DNA of 64,000 bases from assembly GCF_018257515.1 (NCBI RefSeq), contig NZ_JAERJR010000014.1:1-64000 (forward strand), in the 5' to 3' direction. This DNA comes from Tatumella sp. JGM118 (GTDB lineage: Bacteria > Pseudomonadota > Gammaproteobacteria > Enterobacterales > Enterobacteriaceae). Each line of letters starts with the position of its first letter. Positions within the stretch are counted from its first letter, which is position 1. Positions 1-7,858 of this stretch are shown here, in pieces. Both the position numbers and the translations under genes were made by a program. The notes under the pieces were generated by a model that saw only the letters and a program-made list of their open reading frames with translations, was not told where the DNA came from and ran no database searches.

Positions 1-12
1 GCAGTCTCTGTG

Positions 13-77
13 TGCAGAGTACGCCGGGCAGCAGGGAAGTGCCAGTGCCCGGGGGAAAATCAGATTCCTGCCTGATC
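13..77. repeat. 65-bp direct repeat, left copy
   Basis: This stretch recurs at 1989-2054 in the same orientation with one substitution and one inserted G. Weaker similarity continues to about position 117 (a shared GTCAG/TAAAAAT run and an ACCTG). The right copy lies 43 bp upstream of the start codon of the orphan DUF3289 head on the minus strand, so this copy may likewise precede another such gene beyond the left edge. That extension is inference. Confidence 0.9.
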
Positions 78-346
78 GGTAAGCGTATTAGTCAGGTAAA
101 AATATATTCAACACCTGTGTAAGACAGAGTCTCAGGCTTTTCTTCCTTTCAGCTAATGAGGTCGACCGGCATGAAAAGACACATTATATCCAGGACGTGA
201 AATCGTCATCCTGGAAGAATCAGTCCGCTGAAAAAGGACCACATTCTGAATGTAAGTTTTTGGTTATCAATAATCAATGGTTTTACTATGCAATATACTT
301 CGTGCCCGGATATAGGAAAAGTGCTACCATTATCCCTGATAAATTT

Positions 347-826
347 TTATTTTATTTTTGTTTTAAATATTTCTCCTTTCATCAATTCTCCTGAAGGTTT
401 GAGATAATAAGATCTTCCGCCCAGTTGATAATAAGTATAGCCATCTTTCGATTTCGTAATGTCCATGATCCAGTTTGATTTATCTATGCAGCTTTTATCA
501 CTCTTAACATCATCAAAGCATAGCAAGTAATCTGTATCGTGATCGGGGAACAATCCAGAATCTTTAGGTGCCAGCTTTAGATATGTTCCGTCGAAACGCC
601 AAAGTGATACGGAATATACCTGTGATTTATTAAAAAACTTTTCACTATTTCTCTCCCACCATTTTATCTTTTCACTGTCAGTAAAAGGTATGTTTTTAAT
701 TAATACTTCTTTGATATCATCTGTACCATGAATGGCAAGCACTTTGGGTACATGAAAAAAATTCATATAAACAAACAGTACTATTACCAATGCAGCAATA
801 AAAAAGATGATTTTTTTTATTCTCAT
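347..826 (-). CDS. DUF943-type small inner-membrane protein, probable immunity protein
   Basis: The 159-residue protein has a short basic N terminus, one hydrophobic segment (about residues 5-23) and a predicted periplasmic or exterior domain. The blocks IKNIPFTDSEKIKWWERN (about residues 44-61) and LLCFDDVKSDKSCIDKSNW (about 102-120) look like the enterobacterial DUF943 family as I remember it. Its start codon overlaps the stop of the upstream DUF3289 gene in an ATGA (823-826), so the two are translationally coupled. An anchored small protein directly behind a larger polymorphic one is the usual arrangement of an effector and its immunity protein. That role is inferred; the family has no established function that I know of. 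Confidence 0.75.
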   Translation of the reverse strand: MRIKKIIFFIAALVIVLFVYMNFFHVPKVLAIHGTDDIKEVLIKNIPFTDSEKIKWWERNSEKFFNKSQVYSVSLWRFDGTYLKLAPKDSGLFPDHDTDYLLCFDDVKSDKSCIDKSNWIMDITKSKDGYTYYQLGGRSYYLKPSGELMKGEIFKTKIK

Positions 827-1638
827 CTATTCCTCTGACTATTTATTTGAAATTCCGCTTTCATGTTGGTGAAAAATGGTTGAAAACCAAACTTCTCCCA
901 CCGTTGAAGGATGAACCATATGCGGAATGCCCGGATATAATGAAACTTTCTGTTCATAATATCAATTCTGTCAAGGCCGAAATGGTCTTGTGCAGTGAAC
1001 TTTACTTTTGTAATATAAGAATTATTGGTTATCTTTAATTCCGTTATTTGTATTTTTGTTGCGTAAATATCATGTATATATATACCTAACCCATTGATAC
1101 AGTCAGCCCAGCGGTTGAATTTCGGCAGTATTGATTTTCTAATGGCTTGAGTCATTAAATTCTTTTCAATATCAGAAAAGCTTCTTTGTTCGGTGATTAT
1201 TGATCTATCTAATGAAGATTTAATTATGTTGAGAGAAGAAAATGCTGACGATTGACCATTTATGATTAGCTCTTTATAAGCACTGTCAAGGAAAGGGCTG
1301 GAGTAATCATTTCCTCTGCCTCGATAAAAGTGATTAACGATATTTTTAAATAATTGGTGTCGGCCTAAATAATAGGCTGGCATTGACAGACGAAGAAATT
1401 CGTTGAAAAGAAGATCAACTATTTCTGATTTAGATTTAGGTCGGGATTTTCTGAATGTATTGAATATTGACACTTCCTGCCCGGTCCAGGGGTTGACGAT
1501 GTCAGACACGTCATCCAGGTCGAAGCTTCCTCTCAGTTGCGTTTCAGTAAGATCCCCGTAACGCATATCGTCAGTACTGTTATCATTAAACCTGTGTTGT
1601 GTCTGATAAATAGTACACGGTAATTTCAATAGTGGCAT
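823..1638 (-). CDS. DUF3289 (YPO3983-like) protein, candidate secreted toxin
   Basis: The 271-residue protein starts LPCTIYQTQHRFNDNSTDDM, a head typical of the DUF3289 family as I remember it. The C-terminal half carries KFNRWADCINGLGIYIHD and FTAQDHFGLDRIDIM, then an aromatic block (FRIWFILQRWEKFGFQPF). There is no signal peptide or membrane segment, so export would need a dedicated system. The start ATG has an AAGGA ribosome site about seven bases upstream. The tract is more AT-rich than the core genes to its right, which suggests horizontal acquisition. DUF3289 genes are often seen near type VI secretion or Rhs-like loci; no such gene lies in this window. Catalytic residues cannot be named. 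Confidence 0.75.
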   Translation of the reverse strand: MPLLKLPCTIYQTQHRFNDNSTDDMRYGDLTETQLRGSFDLDDVSDIVNPWTGQEVSIFNTFRKSRPKSKSEIVDLLFNEFLRLSMPAYYLGRHQLFKNIVNHFYRGRGNDYSSPFLDSAYKELIINGQSSAFSSLNIIKSSLDRSIITEQRSFSDIEKNLMTQAIRKSILPKFNRWADCINGLGIYIHDIYATKIQITELKITNNSYITKVKFTAQDHFGLDRIDIMNRKFHYIRAFRIWFILQRWEKFGFQPFFTNMKAEFQINSQRNR

Positions 1639-1762
1639 ATAAAAGTCCTTTTAATATAAATATTTCACTAAATTTAAAATTCCAATTAAAAAGCACACCG
1701 GTAAGATCAAGCATACGTATTCAGAAATTTTTTGTGATCCTGATACTATAAATTAATTATAT

Positions 1763-1945
1763 TTATTCAACTTTAAGCGATGGCGTCAGTAAAGTGCATG
1801 GTCCTTTTTGCAGGGATGCTTGCGGTAGGGATGTTCTTAGTTGGGTTTCGGTTAACTCTCCACAGCGCATATCGCTGGCACTGTAGTCATCCATTCGCTT
1901 CTGTGTCCTGAAGAGGGTACAGGGGAGTTGCAGTGCATTTATCAT
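1763..1945 (-). pseudogene. Orphan DUF3289 head (truncated copy)
   Basis: The first 37 or so residues match the start of the DUF3289 protein at 823-1638: both share LPCT, a T at about residue 14, D-x-S, DMR-x-G and LTETQLR. After that motif the reading frame diverges into 23 unrelated residues and stops, and neither other frame restores the family. The two heads differ at many positions, so this is an old paralogue and not a recent tandem copy. It has lost the C-terminal body and has no immunity gene of its own. It may be a displaced remnant, or a head kept as a recombination substrate. Confidence 0.65.
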
Positions 1946-1988
1946 GATCTGTTCCTTAGATCGTGCTGGCTAAAAAGTAGCCACCAGA

Positions 1989-2054
1989 TGCAGAGTACGC
2001 CGGGCAGCAGGGAAGTGCCAGCGCCCGGGGGGAAAATCAGATTCCTGCCTGATC
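1989..2054. repeat. 65-bp direct repeat, right copy
   Basis: This is the second copy of the repeat at 13-77, one base longer through an extra G in its G run. The two copies bracket the orphan head, the full DUF3289 gene and the DUF943 gene, a unit of about 1.98 kb. The copy ends 43 bp upstream of the orphan-head start codon on the minus strand. Confidence 0.9.
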
Positions 2055-2662
2055 CGCTGTGAATGTTGTCAGTTAAAAATGAAGTAAACCTGGGGTGATG
2101 CGTGCGGGCAGATCCTATGGCTTTGACCTCGTCCGGACGGATATTCTCTCCGGGGATTAATGTCCTTGTCGATGCGGAGGCGGAGTATATCGTGTGGGGG
2201 ACCGCATGAGTCTCTGGCGCTCGACGTCATATAACATTTCAGAAACGCACATTGTGTTTTTCTCCGTTTCCATCTTCGCCTGTGATTCGGTTTTTCTTTC
2301 CTGCCTGCTCCGGCAATATCATCGCTCAGTGACATCCGTACGAACAATTCTTTTGCGATCTCGCGGGCTTTGGATAGTCAGATTCCGGTGTATAAGCCGA
2401 TTATCATGGGGCAGGATTTTCCTGTGAACTTGTCCCCGAACCTCCAGCCAGTCATCTGGCCTGCAGGCGATAGATCTCAAAGACAGTTCGTTACTGTCTG
2501 CGCGGCCTTCAAAACGCTCATTGGTCTTTATTCATGCCCCGCTATGGATATCCGTTCGCTTTGTTATTCAGAATATCTGAGAGAGGGTGGTCCAAAAGCA
2601 TGTACCCAACATACATCACACCGCCAGTGTGCGCTTTGATGTGTCTTTGTGATAGCGAGTGA
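2055..2662. other. No recognisable gene (boundary of accessory tract)
   Basis: Only short unsupported reading frames occur here on either strand and none resembles a known family. The stretch links the repeat-bounded cassette to yicC and ends at a strong plus-strand terminator. It may hold decayed genes, but nothing in it can be identified. Confidence 0.5.
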
Positions 2663-2702
2663 TAACCCCAAACCCCGACAGACGGCGGGGTTTGGGGTTT
2701 TT
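2663..2702 (+). terminator. Strong intrinsic terminator, plus strand
   Basis: A perfect 14-bp stem (AACCCCAAACCCCG at 2663-2676 pairing with 2685-2698) with an 8-base loop is followed by a T run. The T run lies on the plus-strand side only, so it would end rightward transcripts, yet no plus-strand gene is recognised upstream. The nearest gene on its right, yicC, is transcribed towards it on the opposite strand. Confidence 0.85.
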
Positions 2703-2729
2703 ATGCGGGGGGTGATCTGCCCTGAGTGC

Positions 2730-3593
2730 TTACTCGATATTCTGGATCTGTTCGCGCATTTGCTCAATCAGTACCTTTAACTCAATGGCTGAGGCAGTGA
2801 TATCGGCATTGATCGATTTCGATGCCAGTGTATTCGATTCCCTGTTAAATTCCTGCATCATAAAGTCCAGGCGACGACCCACCGCTTCTTTCTTCTTCAG
2901 GATGTTATAAGTTTCTTTCACGTGGGCTTCGAGACGGTCCAGTTCTTCTGCCACATCAATACGCTGTGCCATCATCACCAGTTCCTGCTCCAGCCGGTTA
3001 TTTTCCAGCTGAACATCGGCCTCTTCCAGTTTAGTGGTCAGCCGTTCGCGCTGCCATTTCAGTACTTCAGGCATGCGGGCGCGGACATTAATGACCTGCT
3101 GAGAAACGCCTTCCAGACGCTGTTCAATCATCGTCTGTAATGCTTTACCTTCGGCCTCACGGGCAGTGATGAAATCGTCCAGAGCCACTTCCAGCGCTTC
3201 CATCAGTTGCTGATTGATAGCATCCAGATCCTGCTCTGCAGCAGCCATAACGCCCGGCCAACGCAAAATATCCAGCGGATTGATACTGCCTTCATCCGTC
3301 TGCAGCTTAACCCAGTTAGCTGACTGTATAAGCTGTCGGGCCAGGCCTTCGTTAAGCATCAGCTCAGACTGCGCACTCTGGCTGGCATCAAAACGCAGTG
3401 CGCATTCAATTTTTCCGCGCGTCAGACGATGACGTATACGTTCACGGATCATTGGCTCCAGGCTGCGGAATTGCTCCGGAAGACGCATATACGTTTCCAG
3501 ATAGCGCTGATTTACCGAGCGTAGTTCCCAGGTGGCACTGCCCCAGTCACCTTTGATTTCACTGCGTGCGTAGGCGGTCATACTGCGGATCAT
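2730..3593 (-). CDS. YicC family endoribonuclease/RNase adaptor
   Basis: The product is 287 residues, the length I recall for E. coli YicC, and starts MIRSMTAYARSEI. The C-terminal conserved block EVGRRLDFMMQEFNRESNTL-like sequence (about residues 240-258) and the following SKSINADIT are hallmarks of the YicC/YloC family. These proteins act in RNA turnover; YicC has been linked to degradation of the small RNA RyhB. In E. coli yicC is divergent from and adjacent to rph. Here the orientation is kept, but about 5.3 kb of other genes separates the two. Confidence 0.93.
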   Translation of the reverse strand: MIRSMTAYARSEIKGDWGSATWELRSVNQRYLETYMRLPEQFRSLEPMIRERIRHRLTRGKIECALRFDASQSAQSELMLNEGLARQLIQSANWVKLQTDEGSINPLDILRWPGVMAAAEQDLDAINQQLMEALEVALDDFITAREAEGKALQTMIEQRLEGVSQQVINVRARMPEVLKWQRERLTTKLEEADVQLENNRLEQELVMMAQRIDVAEELDRLEAHVKETYNILKKKEAVGRRLDFMMQEFNRESNTLASKSINADITASAIELKVLIEQMREQIQNIE

Positions 3594-3738
3594 AGCGGGT
3601 ACTCATGTTGATGAAGTGATGGAGCGATTATAACGGCCGGGGAAGGGGGTGCACAGAGGTATCCCGTAACAATCGGCATATCGGTTTTTCATAAAAGGCT
3701 TTACTATGTTGGCGGAGTTTACTTACAGGAAGAAAATA

Positions 3739-4197
3739 ATGAAAAAACAGATGATTTACAGTCTGGCTATGGCTGCATTACTGGCAGGGTGTCAGCAAGA
3801 TCACAACGTCCCGCATCCGGCACCATTACCACCGACAGTATCACCGGAAGTGGTCAAAAATCCGTGTGTGCATGGTTCTGTGCAGGTTCAGACGACCTTA
3901 TGGTTTGGTCTCAGCCGCGCTCACGGCAGTAACATTCCGGAAAAAGCCTGGCAAGCATTTATCGATAATGATGTCACGCCACGCTTTAAAGATGGTCTCT
4001 CTGTCTATAACGCGAAAGGGCAATGGCTGGGGGATGATGGACATCTGGCGAGAGAGAACAGTAAAGCTCTGATGCTGATCCATTCTGCTGATAAAGAGAA
4101 TGATCAGAAGATTGAGCAATTACGTCAAATCTATAAGCAGAGATTTGAACAGGAATCTGTCATGCGTGTTGATAATAACGTCTGCGTTGATTTCTGA
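3739..4197 (+). CDS. DUF3574 domain lipoprotein
   Basis: The product is 152 residues from the ATG at 3739, which follows an AGGAAG ribosome site; an in-frame start at 3706 lacks one. Residues 1-18 form a lipoprotein signal with lipobox LAGC (Cys18). The mature part contains TLWFGLSRAHGSNIPEKAW and a conserved core F-I-D-x-D-V-T-P-R-F-K-D-G-L then GQW and the RENSKALMLIHS region, matching the DUF3574 family. Its function is unknown. It is the first gene of the insertion between yicC and rph and converges on the nucleoside transporter gene. Confidence 0.82.
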   Translation: MKKQMIYSLAMAALLAGCQQDHNVPHPAPLPPTVSPEVVKNPCVHGSVQVQTTLWFGLSRAHGSNIPEKAWQAFIDNDVTPRFKDGLSVYNAKGQWLGDDGHLARENSKALMLIHSADKENDQKIEQLRQIYKQRFEQESVMRVDNNVCVDF

Positions 4198-4203
4198 TTC
4201 CCG

Positions 4204-4226
4204 GGGCGGAGAAATCTTCTCCGCCC
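4204..4226. terminator. Hairpin between convergent genes
   Basis: A perfect 10-bp stem (GGGCGGAGAA with TTCTCCGCCC) and a 3-base loop lies between the convergent lipoprotein and transporter genes. It has no strong T run on either side, so termination is plausible but not certain. Confidence 0.5.
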
Positions 4227-4245
4227 ATAGTTTCTGTCATCCGTT

Positions 4246-5433
4246 TTATAAAAACAGTCCGGCAAATGCCGCCGAAAGCAGACTGACCAGCGTTGATCCG
4301 TAGACCAGCTTCCAGCCGAAACGTGACACAACATTCCCTTGCTTCTCGTTCAGACCTTTAATCGTACCGGCAACGATACCGATCGAAGCGAAGTTAGAAA
4401 ATGACACCAGGAAGACGGACAGAATACCCAGCCCGCGAGGGGTAAAATCAGCAGCGATCTTTTTCAGGTCAATCATCGCAACAAACTCACTGGAGACCAG
4501 CTTGGTTGCCATAATACTTCCTGCATGCAATGCATCACTGGCCGGGATACCAATCAGCCACGCAAACGGATAAAATACATAACCCAGCAATCGCTGAAAG
4601 CTATAGCCAAACAGGCTGCTGCAGATAGCATTCACCGCAGAAATCAGTGCAATAAAACCGATAAGCATTGCGGTTATGATCATCGCCACTTTAAAGCCAG
4701 CCAGAATATATTCACCCAGCATTTCGAAGAAGGTCTGATCTTCGTGTAGCTTTTCCAGCGCGATAGGTTGCTGATCTTCAGCATGACTCAGCGGGTTAAT
4801 AATGGATAGCACAATAAAGGCACTGAACATGTTCAGTATTAAGGCGGCGACAACATATCTGGCATCAATCATCGACATATACGCTCCGACAATCGAAAGC
4901 GATACGGTCGACATTGCTGTGGCTGCCATGGTGTACATACGACGTGGTGACAGATCACCCAGGATACCTTTGTAAGCAATAAAGTTCTCCGATTGCCCAA
5001 AGATCAGTGTGCTGACGGCATTGAAAGACTCCAGTTTGCCCATGCCGTTGACTTTAGATAATGCGGTGCCGATAACCCGGATAAACAGTGGCAGGATCCG
5101 CCAGTGTTGCAGAATACCAATCAGTGCTGAGACAAAAACGATAGGACAGAGTACCCCGAGGAACACAAAGGCCAGGCCCTGATTTGCCATACCGCCAAAG
5201 ACAAAATCTGTTCCCTGAGCAGCAAACCTGAGAATAGTTTCAAAAAAATCAGAAATACCAGAAACTAATATCGTCCCACCCGATGAATGAAGCAGGAAAT
5301 AGGATAGAGCCGCTTCAATAACCATTAGCTGAAGTATTATCCGTGGCCGGATTTTTTTACGATCGTTACTGAAAAGTAGTGCCAGAGAAAAAATGACAAC
5401 AATGGCTAACAAAAAATGGAGTATATAAAGCAT
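4246..5433 (-). CDS. NupC-family concentrative nucleoside transporter
   Basis: The product is 395 residues from the ATG at 5433. The frame stays open 41 residues further upstream, but only the 5433 start begins directly with the first membrane segment, as in the family. Many hydrophobic segments and the substrate-binding motif [11 protein letters not shown], related to GQTE in E. coli NupC, place it in the concentrative nucleoside transporter family, closer to NupX/YeiM than to NupC. Such transporters import nucleosides by coupling to protons or sodium. It is not part of the usual yicC-rph neighbourhood, so it is lineage-specific here. The exact substrate cannot be read from the sequence. Confidence 0.85.
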   Translation of the reverse strand: MLYILHFLLAIVVIFSLALLFSNDRKKIRPRIILQLMVIEAALSYFLLHSSGGTILVSGISDFFETILRFAAQGTDFVFGGMANQGLAFVFLGVLCPIVFVSALIGILQHWRILPLFIRVIGTALSKVNGMGKLESFNAVSTLIFGQSENFIAYKGILGDLSPRRMYTMAATAMSTVSLSIVGAYMSMIDARYVVAALILNMFSAFIVLSIINPLSHAEDQQPIALEKLHEDQTFFEMLGEYILAGFKVAMIITAMLIGFIALISAVNAICSSLFGYSFQRLLGYVFYPFAWLIGIPASDALHAGSIMATKLVSSEFVAMIDLKKIAADFTPRGLGILSVFLVSFSNFASIGIVAGTIKGLNEKQGNVVSRFGWKLVYGSTLVSLLSAAFAGLFL

Positions 5434-5630
5434 ATCAATGCTATCCGTCTGACTGGAAAGGAGGAAGGTATTTAGCCACAACTCGCAACACATTTCACGT
5501 AATGTCTGAAATCTTATCTGCGGGGCCGGCATACTATGACAGAGAATCCGTTGCATGCTTTTTGTTCACGGGGCTTCTGTTACTACCGGAAAGGGGCGTG
5601 AACTCTGCAGGTCTTTGATAAATAGAAGGC

Positions 5631-5728
5631 CGCCTGACAGTAAAAAACCGTCTTATATTTTTTTATGCAATTATTTTTCAATCTTGTTCTATGTCAGGCG
5701 ACGGATTTATTTAAAAGATGGTTTTTTA
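5631..5728. other. Interleaved inverted repeats (possible pseudoknot or leader RNA)
   Basis: Arm A (CGCCTGACA, 5631-5639) is perfectly complementary to A' at 5692-5700. Arm B (5641-5654) pairs with B' (5715-5728) at 13 of 14 positions, the odd one being a G-U wobble in the plus-strand RNA. The order A-B-A'-B' is that of a pseudoknot or of two competing helices. Each B-type arm runs into a T-rich stretch on its own strand, so terminator behaviour in either direction is possible. Confidence 0.5.
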
Positions 5729-5861
5729 TTTTGCCATTTCCGGAATGGATTATTAATTCAGGTTTTACCTGAGTTATCGAAATAATCCGTTGCTGATATT
5801 TTTCTTGTTGTGTTTTTTATAGTTGATTTTTAATCATCGAATGTTTATGGTGCATTTACCT

Positions 5862-5890
5862 TTGATGGGGTCCGGTTTTATTTTATATAT
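5862..5890 (+). promoter_or_regulatory. Possible sigma-70 promoter for exporter operon
   Basis: TTGATG (5862-5867) is followed after 17 bp by ATATAT (5885-5890), about 90 bp before the first exporter gene. The -10 match is weak and the surrounding DNA is AT-rich, so this is only a candidate. Confidence 0.3.
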
Positions 5891-5979
5891 ACTGAAGGTT
5901 TATTTATTAATGAATAAGCCCGGTGTATGGATTATTGCCTTTCTGAACCTGACAGAGAAATATTCAGGGAGTTAAAAAT

Positions 5980-6945
5980 ATGCTATTCAAGCACAGGGAC
6001 GTTATATTTCTTATTCTGATGATGAGTCTGAACGCATGCCGTATTCAGTCGCCACCGACCTATCCGGGATACTCATACGGTGAATTTATTTATCTTTCCT
6101 ACGCCACTAACGAGAAAATTGACCAGTTGTGGGTCAAAAAGGGCGATCAGGTCCGTAAGGGCCAGACGTTATTAACCATGGAAGATTTTACGACGCGTAA
6201 TACTCTGGAGATCAGTGAGAAGGCATATCTGGCAGAAAAGGCACGCCTGACGGATCTCATTTCCGGTGATCGGCCCGCTGAGCTGGCAGTGATCCGGGCC
6301 CAGCTTGAAAGTGCACTTTCAGAAGAAGAGTTAGCAAAAAAACAGCATACGCGTCTGCAAAAATTATATCGTACCGGGGCTGTTTCGGCAGATGAATGGC
6401 AAAAATCGGTCGCCGCTTACCGGCAAAAGAGAGCCCTGGTACAGGAGCTGAAATCCCGGCTTGATGTCAGAAATTTACCCGCCCGGGAGGCGCTGATTGA
6501 AAGTCAGCAATTACAGGTTGAATCCGCCCGATTGCAAAGAGATAAAGCGCGCTGGGAACTGCAACAAAGTACCCTCATCGCACCGCAGGATGCCGTGGTC
6601 TTCGATACCCTCTATCGCCCCGGAGAGCGCGTAATTGCCGGAAGACCGCTAATAAGTTTACTTTCACCAGAAAATGTCAGGGTACGCTTTTTTATTCCGG
6701 AAAAAGAGCTGGGGGCGTTACATACGGGAATGAGCGTTCTGCTGGTATGTGATGGCTGTAAGCAACCTTATGCCGGCCGGATTAACTACATCAGCCCGGA
6801 GGCAGAATACTCTCCGCCGGTCATTTACAGCACGGAGCACAGGGATAAACTGGTGTATATGGCCGAGGCCGTACCGGAAAAAAGCGCAGCGGCATTGATT
6901 AATATCGGGCAGCCTTTCCGTGTGGAGGTGATTCCGGATGAATGA
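5980..6945 (+). CDS. HlyD-family periplasmic adaptor, lipoprotein-like
   Basis: The product is 321 residues. The N-terminal hydrophobic segment ends in LNAC (Cys20), which suggests a lipid-anchored adaptor and not one held by a membrane helix. A split lipoyl-like domain (around residues 45-70 and 195-225, with VKKGDQVRKGQTLL and PGERVIAGRPLI) flanks a helical hairpin (about 75-190), the layout of membrane-fusion proteins such as YbhG and YhiI. It bridges an inner-membrane pump to an outer-membrane channel. The ATPase gene overlaps its 3' end by 8 bp. No outer-membrane channel gene is nearby, so a shared TolC is likely. Confidence 0.88.
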   Translation: MLFKHRDVIFLILMMSLNACRIQSPPTYPGYSYGEFIYLSYATNEKIDQLWVKKGDQVRKGQTLLTMEDFTTRNTLEISEKAYLAEKARLTDLISGDRPAELAVIRAQLESALSEEELAKKQHTRLQKLYRTGAVSADEWQKSVAAYRQKRALVQELKSRLDVRNLPAREALIESQQLQVESARLQRDKARWELQQSTLIAPQDAVVFDTLYRPGERVIAGRPLISLLSPENVRVRFFIPEKELGALHTGMSVLLVCDGCKQPYAGRINYISPEAEYSPPVIYSTEHRDKLVYMAEAVPEKSAAALINIGQPFRVEVIPDE

Positions 6946-7858
6946 ATATTGTATTGGTGTCACCGGCCTGAATAAATACTTTGGTGACCATCATGCCGTC
7001 AGGGATTTTTCGCTGCATATTCATAAAGGCGAGATCCACGGATTCCTGGGGCCAAACGGAAGTGGAAAGACAACCTCTATACGCATGATGTGCGGACTGA
7101 TAACTCCGGACTCCGGCACGGGGTATTGCCTGGGTAAAGATATTTTCAGGCAACGTGACGAAATAAAAAAATGTATCGGCTATATGAGTCAGCAATTCTC
7201 AATGTGGGGAAATCTGACAATACGTGAAAATCTTCTTTTTATGGCCCGTTTGCATAATATCAGCCAGAAAGCGCAATCCGTGGACAGAATACTCTCTGAG
7301 CTTGGCTTGAGCTCGCGGCAGCATCAGCCGGCAAAGACGCTCTCCGGTGGCTGGAAACAGCGGATGGCTCTGGCCGCATGCCTGGTACATCAGCCACAGG
7401 TATTATTCCTGGATGAACCCACTGCGGGTGTGGATCCCCACTCGCGCAGAGACTTCTGGCAGATACTGCATCAGCTCTCTGCACAAGGTATCTCTATACT
7501 GGTCAGTACCCATTACATGGATGAAGCCGAACGGTGTCACCGGCTGGCATACCTGGCCTACGGTGATTTATTAGCCAGTGGAACGGCGCAGTCGATTATC
7601 CGTCAGCAGAATCTGACGACCTTGCAGATAGCCGGCCATGGGCTCTCTGTGCTCGAAACACAGTTACGTTCCTCTCCCGGCATTGAGCACACCATTATTC
7701 GTGGAAATGTCCTGAACGTGACTTCCCGTGATAAAGAGCGTCTGGTCGCTAGCCTGTCTGCACTTGTTTCTGAACAACACACTATTTCTCCGGTCATTAC
7801 CTCACTGGAAGATGCGTTTTCATGTCTGATGATATCTGATGCAAATAATAAACATTAA
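6938..7858 (+). CDS. ABC exporter ATP-binding subunit
   Basis: The product is 306 residues with one nucleotide-binding domain: Walker A GPNGSGKTT (residues 38-46), signature LSGGWKQRMALA, Walker B VLFLDEPTAGVD and a switch histidine in VSTHYMDEAE. The C-terminal extension resembles the DrrA/YbhF type. It overlaps the adaptor gene upstream and the permease gene downstream (20 bp), so the three are one operon and probably one complex. Unlike RbbA or YbhF it carries a single, not duplicated, ATPase domain. The substrate is unknown; drugs or hydrophobic compounds are typical of the family. Confidence 0.93.
   Translation: MNEYCIGVTGLNKYFGDHHAVRDFSLHIHKGEIHGFLGPNGSGKTTSIRMMCGLITPDSGTGYCLGKDIFRQRDEIKKCIGYMSQQFSMWGNLTIRENLLFMARLHNISQKAQSVDRILSELGLSSRQHQPAKTLSGGWKQRMALAACLVHQPQVLFLDEPTAGVDPHSRRDFWQILHQLSAQGISILVSTHYMDEAERCHRLAYLAYGDLLASGTAQSIIRQQNLTTLQIAGHGLSVLETQLRSSPGIEHTIIRGNVLNVTSRDKERLVASLSALVSEQHTISPVITSLEDAFSCLMISDANNKH

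Larger units (their letters stand above)
5434..5979. other. AT-rich divergent intergenic region
   Basis: No gene is supported in this 546-bp gap between the leftward transporter and the rightward exporter operon. It holds the interleaved inverted repeats described separately at 5631-5728 and a possible promoter at 5862-5890. Either or both flanking transcripts may start here. Confidence 0.6.

Noticed and set aside
13-2054. CRISPR array or insertion sequence explanation for the repeats
   Set aside because: There are only two copies about 2 kb apart, no spacers of constant length, no transposase and no terminal inverted repeats.
2069-2639. Overlapping frames of 77-92 residues on both strands right of the repeat
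   Set aside because: They have no supporting ribosome site, no family resemblance and conflict with each other, so none is called as a gene.
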